Of a stretch of DNA of 10,337 nucleotides, positions 6,654-10,337 are shown in pieces. A model generated the notes under the pieces. That model did not search any database. It saw only the letters and a program-made list of their open reading frames with translations, and was not told the origin of the DNA. Within the stretch, counting starts at the first letter, position 1; each line of letters opens with the position of its first letter. The stretch lies in NCBI GenBank assembly GCA_022843085.1, contig JALHOI010000068.1, positions 1-10,337 of the forward strand. The letters run 5' to 3'. A program made the translations under genes and the position numbers. This DNA comes from Pseudobdellovibrionaceae bacterium (GTDB lineage: Bacteria > Bdellovibrionota > Bdellovibrionia > Bdellovibrionales > JAMPXM01).

Positions 6654-6680
6654 AAGACCTCGTCATCAACGGGAGGTTTT
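6654..6680 (+). promoter_or_regulatory. Hairpin overlapping the ribosome binding site of the HNH gene
   Basis: AAGACCTC (6654-6661) can pair with GAGGTTTT (6673-6680), 8 pairs including one G-U, around an 11-base loop. The Shine-Dalgarno GGGAGG (6671-6676) lies mostly in the 3' arm, 6 bases before the ATG at 6683. It could limit translation of the nuclease. The stem plus T-run also resembles a weak terminator, but the T-run runs straight into the start codon. Confidence 0.4.
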
Positions 6681-6682
6681 TC

Positions 6683-7618
6683 ATGCTGACACTTTCTAAC
6701 GACAATCTCATCGCAGCGGTTCGTTCACTTGTAAAGCACGAGCGTCGAATTACGCGCGAGATTTTAGATCACATCAACGAAGTTGATTCGCGCCGACTGT
6801 ATGCCGATCTAGTTTTCTCTTCGATCTTTGAATGGCTGGTTAAAGATCTAGGTTACAGCGAATCGGCGGCCTACAGCAGAATGCAGGCGGCGAGATTGCT
6901 TCGAGCTGTTCCGCAACTCTCAGAGAAAATTGAATCCGGCGCACTTGCTTTGACGACCCTTTCCAAAGTTCAGACGATTATTCGCGTCGATGAGAAACGT
7001 ACAGGCGAGAAAATTTCGGCCGCCGAAAAGGCCGACATTTTGAAGAAGGTTGAATCATGTACCGGTCGTGAAGCTGACTTCATCCTAGCGACACACTTTC
7101 CAGAATTGTCGAAAGTCTCGGCGGATGAAAAGGTACGACCTGTCGGCGAGGATCGGGTTAGTGTGCAAGTGACGTTCACGAAGCAGCAATACGACAAGCT
7201 AAAAAGAATTGCCGAACTTCTGTCTCATACGCTCAGCGAGAGTTCGAATGCTAAACTTCTGGAAGCGGCGATGGATGTTTTTCTCGAAAGAAAAAATCCG
7301 CTCACAAGATTGGTCCGAGCACGCGTTGCGCAAAACGACACCGCTGCGGAAGTGCCGCAAACTGCGAAGTTCCTAAAACCTTCGGTGCGAAATGCTGTTT
7401 TCCGAAAATCAGGTGGGCAATGTGAATGTCACGACAGGAAAAATGATCGCCGCTGTGCGGGCCGACATTTTCTTGAGGTGAATCACATACGACCGCGAGT
7501 CCTTGGTGGAACGAACGAGACCGTAAACCTCACAGCCCTGTGTCGAACCCACCATCTGTTGATGGCGGAACGAAAGTTCGGACGGCCGCACATCGAAAGC
7601 TTTCGGCGACACGACTGA
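6683..7618 (+). CDS. HNH endonuclease-domain protein with DUF222-like N-terminal region
   Basis: A 311-residue protein with an alpha-helical N-terminal half (about 1-140; opening SNDNLIAAVRSLVKHERRIT, then LYADLVFSSIFEWLVKDLGYS) and a C-terminal HNH nuclease domain (about 235-300). Metal- and zinc-binding residues are visible: C247 and C249, C258, H262, the EVNHIRP core with E265 and H268, N278/N282, C287, and H290/H291 in LCRTHH. The N-terminal half matches the style of a family present in many copies in Bdellovibrio-like genomes, where it is annotated only as HNH endonuclease; the biological role (DNA repair, defence, or selfish spread) is not established. The ATG has a strong GGGAGG 6 bases before it, inside a possible hairpin. 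The domain looks complete and probably active. It stands alone, converging on the PLD gene with only 38 bases between, so it is not part of the upstream cassette by any visible overlap. Confidence 0.93.
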   Translation: MLTLSNDNLIAAVRSLVKHERRITREILDHINEVDSRRLYADLVFSSIFEWLVKDLGYSESAAYSRMQAARLLRAVPQLSEKIESGALALTTLSKVQTIIRVDEKRTGEKISAAEKADILKKVESCTGREADFILATHFPELSKVSADEKVRPVGEDRVSVQVTFTKQQYDKLKRIAELLSHTLSESSNAKLLEAAMDVFLERKNPLTRLVRARVAQNDTAAEVPQTAKFLKPSVRNAVFRKSGGQCECHDRKNDRRCAGRHFLEVNHIRPRVLGGTNETVNLTALCRTHHLLMAERKFGRPHIESFRRHD

Positions 7619-7656
7619 CTTGCTGACTGACTAACTGCAGCGAGATTCGCGGTCAA

Positions 7657-9420
7657 CTACGGCGTCACGTTTTCGTCATCGACTTCGGCATCACTCGACA
7701 TGCTACTGCGTGCCCGGCGCCGCTCGGCCTCTTCGAAGACCGAACGTGGGCTCAAGCTTGCGAGCTCAGCCGTGATGCCCTGAACGATCGCAGCCAATTT
7801 GGGATCGTTGAAAACTAAGATTTGTTCGTTGTTGGTCTCGGCCGACTGACTGAAATTAAATGACGATCCAACTACAGCGAAGTCGCCCATGCTGAGAAGC
7901 TTGTGGTGAATTTTCGCGCTCACGTGATGTTCTTCGTTTCCGATTTTCGCGCGCGAGTTGCCGTAATCGAGGGGCGCAATCCGAATATTTTTTCTGAGCT
8001 CTGTCATTTGGTCTTCGGTCAAAGACTTCGACCAAGCTCCGCTTGGGTCATCGAGATATCGACTGCGTTTTGATTTTCCTTTACCTTCGTTGACGCGGCG
8101 AAGGCCCGACATTTTTAAAAACTGACTCCAGTGTTGCATCGCGAAGGGTGTATCGCCGACCGAAACCAAATCAAATTTCCCTGTCTTTTGTAAATCACGC
8201 TGCGCGCGCTCGAGCAGAGCGTCTGAAACTTCACCGGCTGCAAAAGCGAACTGAACAAGACGAACAGGGCCTTCAGACTTTTTAATCAAGTACGCCAAGA
8301 TGTTTTTGTTTACACCTCGGTATCCACCGCCCGGTGTAAATGCGATGATAAAACTATTTTTCGGATAGGCTTCAAAAGTCTGAGGGTCTACACCCGGCCC
8401 GGTGATTTGGTAAGCCCCAGAAGTCGGGTACGAAGAGCCGCGAAGTGCGAGTTTTTTCGAAAAAACTTTCGTCAGCTCGTGGTTGACGATGTTGGCTGTC
8501 AGCCAGCTTTTCATCGTGATCACATGGTTTGCGTTGGGAATTGACCTCACGCCTCCACCAAAGGAGCGACCACTATAGTGCGCACGAAGATCACCGGTGA
8601 GAAACGCGAGATCGCCCGCGGGGTCAAGACACGAGCGCGTGAGGTTTCCCGACGAAAATAAAACGCGGGCTGATTCAGGGTCGGTCCAATCGATCGCAAC
8701 AACCTTCTGATGATTGAGCCCAGCCGAATCAACTTCCACGACATCGATGCCGCCCGCCTTGAGTTTCCCAGCAAGGGCACGAGCAGCGGGATTTTTCTTT
8801 AGAACGCCAGCGTCGAGACCAACTTGAACCTTCACGTTTTTACGTCGAACTTCGATCAGTGCTTGGGCGACCTGTTCGTTGTCGAATTCAAAGACGTTTA
8901 GGATCAACTCTTTTTTTGCCCGGCGAATGAAGTCAGTCCACACAAGAGCAAGATTGTCGGCGGGAATATTTTTGTCGAGAACGCGGTACGGGTGAGAAAC
9001 AAAGATCTTTAAGTCTTCATAGCCAGAACGGCCGGCCGGTGGAATCAACCGAACATGTTTGGTGGTATCCACGACCTGCGTTCTGCTGTTTAATTCGCGA
9101 ACGACACGTGCAAGATCGGTCTTCAGCGCATCGGGATGATCTTGAAAGTACTCAACGACCGTCGACTCAGGAATGGTCTTGAGACGTTTTCGACGCTTGC
9201 CGGCCTTCGTTCTTCCCGGATTTTCTTTTTGATACTGCAGAAGTTCGCGCGCGCGTTCGAACGCCTCAACATCGAACGACGCAGACTCACGATTCTCTTT
9301 TCCAGAGGCCGAAAAAGATTTTTCAGATGATGTCAAAAAAACGAAGGCGATTGCCGCAATCAGGAAAAAACGAAAAGCAAATTTCACTTCAAATCGGCTA
9401 CGTCTCGCTTCGCTCTTCAT
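7657..9420 (-). CDS. Exported phospholipase D-superfamily protein with two HKD motifs
   Basis: Predicted 587-residue protein that cleaves or transfers phosphodiester bonds, in lipids or nucleic acids. The N-terminus is rich in Arg/Lys followed by a hydrophobic segment (about 14-30), which reads as a signal peptide or membrane anchor, so action is expected outside the cytoplasm. The basic region 65-82 is unassigned. The first PLD domain (about 135-275) has H237-x-K239-x4-D244 (HQKVVAID) and FSSGN at 256-259. The second (about 355-540) has H505-x-K507 (IHHKLLSMGD) and GSSFN (518-522). In the second motif the Asp position is Gly (G512), with D513 next to it. The start is ATG at 9420, preceded by GAAGGA on the minus strand about 9 bases away. 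It shares a divergent 94-base promoter region with the hypothetical gene at 9515 and converges with the HNH gene. Cardiolipin-synthase-like, nuclease and toxin-like members share this fold, and the sequence does not decide between them. Confidence 0.93.
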   Translation of the reverse strand: MKSEARRSRFEVKFAFRFFLIAAIAFVFLTSSEKSFSASGKENRESASFDVEAFERARELLQYQKENPGRTKAGKRRKRLKTIPESTVVEYFQDHPDALKTDLARVVRELNSRTQVVDTTKHVRLIPPAGRSGYEDLKIFVSHPYRVLDKNIPADNLALVWTDFIRRAKKELILNVFEFDNEQVAQALIEVRRKNVKVQVGLDAGVLKKNPAARALAGKLKAGGIDVVEVDSAGLNHQKVVAIDWTDPESARVLFSSGNLTRSCLDPAGDLAFLTGDLRAHYSGRSFGGGVRSIPNANHVITMKSWLTANIVNHELTKVFSKKLALRGSSYPTSGAYQITGPGVDPQTFEAYPKNSFIIAFTPGGGYRGVNKNILAYLIKKSEGPVRLVQFAFAAGEVSDALLERAQRDLQKTGKFDLVSVGDTPFAMQHWSQFLKMSGLRRVNEGKGKSKRSRYLDDPSGAWSKSLTEDQMTELRKNIRIAPLDYGNSRAKIGNEEHHVSAKIHHKLLSMGDFAVVGSSFNFSQSAETNNEQILVFNDPKLAAIVQGITAELASLSPRSVFEEAERRRARSSMSSDAEVDDENVTP

Positions 9421-9433
9421 CGACTTTTTTCCT

Positions 9434-9479
9434 TCAAGAAAGGCTGCCTAAATCTTGATCAAAGAATGTTTTTTCTTGA
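9434..9479. promoter_or_regulatory. Three evenly spaced TCTTGA-type half-sites in a divergent promoter region
   Basis: TCAAGA (9434-9439), TCTTGA (9453-9458) and TCTTGA (9474-9479) lie about 20 bases apart, close to two helical turns, between the divergent PLD and hypothetical genes. The outer two sit in an 8-bp inverted repeat, TCAAGAAA/TTTCTTGA (9434-9441 and 9472-9479). The middle one is within TCTTGATCAAAGA, a near-perfect palindrome. The pattern could be an operator; no regulator is assigned. Confidence 0.35.
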
Positions 9480-9514
9480 GTGGAACGACACCCCGTCGGT
9501 AACGTCCCGCCCTT

Positions 9515-10105
9515 ATGTCGATATTCGGACAGCCTCCAGGTCAAGGCGCAAATAGCGGTTCAAGTCCCGCGTCCATCTACGGACGAGGCGATTTGCAAGC
9601 CGCATTTAATTGGCTGGTGAATCAACCCGAGCACGTCCGAAAACAAGCGTCAGACCCCGACCGCTTAATGACACTTTATTATCGCTCAAGCGGACGACCC
9701 GAAATGGTTCGGCCCGAAGCCGCGCGCATCGAAACGGAAGCGCCGGTCAGCGGTCAAAACTTCATTTCCGATCTTCGACAAATCAATGAAGCCATGCGTC
9801 AGTTCGACGGATCAGGCGCCCAATCGTCCGTACATGCGGGCGTTTCGAATTCAGCCGCGCATTCGCAGGCGGCGCACGGAGCCTCGCAGACAGCTGGGTT
9901 TTCGCCATCTCCTGTTGCGATGCCAGCGCAAAATCTCGCCTCAGCTCTTGCTTCACCCGTGGCTTCCACACTATCAGCAAGCCCTGCAAAGACGGCCGCG
10001 ATTTTGGCGGAAGTCCGCGAGAAACTGAATCTTTCAAGCGATGCCGAGGCCATGAATGCACTCGTCGCCATCGGCTACAGAAGCCTCAAACCGCTTCTCG
10101 GCTAG
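9515..10105 (+). CDS. Hypothetical protein with Ala/Ser-rich linker
   Basis: A 196-residue protein that I do not recognise. Residues 1-20 are Gly/Ser/Pro-rich. A first ordered block (about 20-66) contains YGRGDLQAAFNWLVNQPEHV and ends with DRLMTLYYRSSGRPEM. A second helical stretch (about 80-97) is FISDLRQINEAMRQF. Residues 98-157 are low-complexity Ala, Ser, Gly and His with no predicted fold. The C-terminal block (158-196) looks helical, KTAAILAEVREKLNLSSDAE, followed by LVAIGYRSLKPLLG, and resembles a small ribbon or helical association module, but that is a guess. No signal peptide or membrane segment is seen, so a cytoplasmic location is likely. There is no clear Shine-Dalgarno sequence before the ATG; a TTGAGT (9476-9481) and TAACGT (9500-9505) pair could place the transcript start within a few bases of the ATG. 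Reading-frame length, proline spacing and third-position bias fit a real gene. Confidence 0.78.
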   Translation: MSIFGQPPGQGANSGSSPASIYGRGDLQAAFNWLVNQPEHVRKQASDPDRLMTLYYRSSGRPEMVRPEAARIETEAPVSGQNFISDLRQINEAMRQFDGSGAQSSVHAGVSNSAAHSQAAHGASQTAGFSPSPVAMPAQNLASALASPVASTLSASPAKTAAILAEVREKLNLSSDAEAMNALVAIGYRSLKPLLG

Positions 10106-10185
10106 TTGAACCTTGTCGGTTACTCTTTTACGTGAGGCCGCCCACTATGCTACGTTCTTGAGCTTATCTTTACGAAAGAGCCAAC
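10106..10185 (+). promoter_or_regulatory. Leader region of ileS
   Basis: Eighty bases separate the hypothetical gene from the ileS start. TTGAAC (10106-10111) and TACGTG (10129-10134) stand 17 bases apart and are a weak promoter candidate. GAAAGAG (10174-10180) is the ribosome site for the GTG at 10186. No T-box leader or terminator hairpin with U-run was recognised; the region is too short for a T-box. Confidence 0.3.
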
Positions 10186-10337
10186 GTGAAAGAAACGATC
10201 CAACTTCCTCAGACTAATTTTCCGATGAAAGCTAATTTGCCCGAGCGTGAGCCGGTGATGATTGCGAAGTGGGAAAAAGATCAGATCTACAAAAAGCTGA
10301 TAGCGAAGAATAAGGGTCGAACGATTTTCACGATGCC
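10186..10337 (+). CDS. ileS: Isoleucyl-tRNA synthetase, N-terminal fragment
   Basis: The first 50 codons of the class I aminoacyl-tRNA synthetase that charges tRNA-Ile with isoleucine in the cytoplasm; the rest runs off the window. The start KETIQLPQTNFPMKANLPER is the typical IleS opening (family form: L-P-x-T-x-F-P-M-x-x-N-L-P-x-R-E-P), followed by EPVMIAKWEKDQIYKKL and ending in TIFTMP, just before the expected DGPPYANG signature. GTG at 10186 is chosen because GAAAGAG lies about 5 bases upstream and the preceding ATG at 10147 hits a stop within five codons. It is an essential housekeeping gene, so this end of the window is chromosomal core and not accessory. Very secure despite the truncation. 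Confidence 0.95.
   Translation, partial: MKETIQLPQTNFPMKANLPEREPVMIAKWEKDQIYKKLIAKNKGRTIFTM

Larger units (their letters stand above)
6348..6682. other. 335-base spacer between methyltransferase and HNH genes
   Basis: No gene with a usable ribosome site was found; 21-22 codon frames at 6467-6532 and 6566-6634 lack one. The first part is GC-rich and holds an imperfect 13-base direct repeat, CTTGC(A/T)GAGGCCG, at 6358-6370 and 6376-6388, followed by the right arm of the 18-bp inverted repeat (6397-6414). The middle part (about 6441-6490) is AT-rich and is the likeliest promoter zone for the HNH gene; it contains TTGACG at 6462-6467, but no -10 element stands at the right distance. CCGTTTAACGG (6614-6624) is a perfect palindrome around one base. 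The end carries the hairpin described separately. No terminator with a U-tract follows the methyltransferase gene. Confidence 0.6.

Noticed and set aside
7619..7656. Possible terminator between the convergent HNH and PLD genes
   Set aside because: Only a 4-bp GCGA/TCGC stem is present and there is no T-run on either strand; the CTGACT repeats are short and look incidental.

Overview
The window reads like a chromosomal segment of a Gram-negative bacterium with roughly balanced base composition. A CHASE2 sensor kinase, a sigma-54 activator, a DUF222-like HNH protein of the type repeated in Bdellovibrio-like genomes, and an exported phospholipase D-superfamily protein together suggest a member of Bdellovibrionota or a related delta-type lineage. 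That placement is inference from gene content and protein style, not from a marker gene.

Layout. Positions 1-50 carry the first 16 codons of a minus-strand gene with a hydrophobic N-terminus. A stretch of about 400 bases without a convincing gene separates it from a compact plus-strand cassette at 472-6347. The cassette contains a radical SAM/SPASM peptide maturase (472-1890); a 66-residue peptide overlapping its 3' end (1817-2017) that looks like a ribosomally made, post-translationally modified peptide (RiPP) precursor; a CHASE2 histidine kinase (2027-3889); a sigma-54-dependent response regulator (3923-5506); and a class I SAM methyltransferase with a signal-peptide-like N-terminus (5469-6347). 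After a 335-base gap come an HNH endonuclease (6683-7618), a convergent exported PLD-superfamily protein (7657-9420, minus), a hypothetical Ala/Ser-rich protein (9515-10105) and the first 50 codons of ileS (10186 onward).

How the genes may work together. The maturase and small peptide share 74 bases, and the kinase starts 9 bases after the peptide stops, so the three are almost certainly co-transcribed. The response regulator follows 33 bases after the kinase, and the methyltransferase overlaps the regulator. The simplest reading is a modified peptide made next to an extracytoplasmic sensor and its sigma-54 output: either a peptide-signalling circuit or a two-component system that controls peptide production. 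No exporter or leader peptidase is visible here, so the peptide's fate is unknown. I do not recognise this combination as a named system.

Fine-scale features include two hairpins that would bury the Shine-Dalgarno sequences of the response regulator and the HNH gene, a 24-base tandem duplication across the regulator stop/methyltransferase start, an 18-base perfect inverted repeat between the methyltransferase gene and the spacer behind it, and three evenly spaced TCTTGA-type half-sites between the divergent PLD and hypothetical genes. No rRNA, tRNA, CRISPR array, insertion sequence or strong rho-independent terminator was seen.
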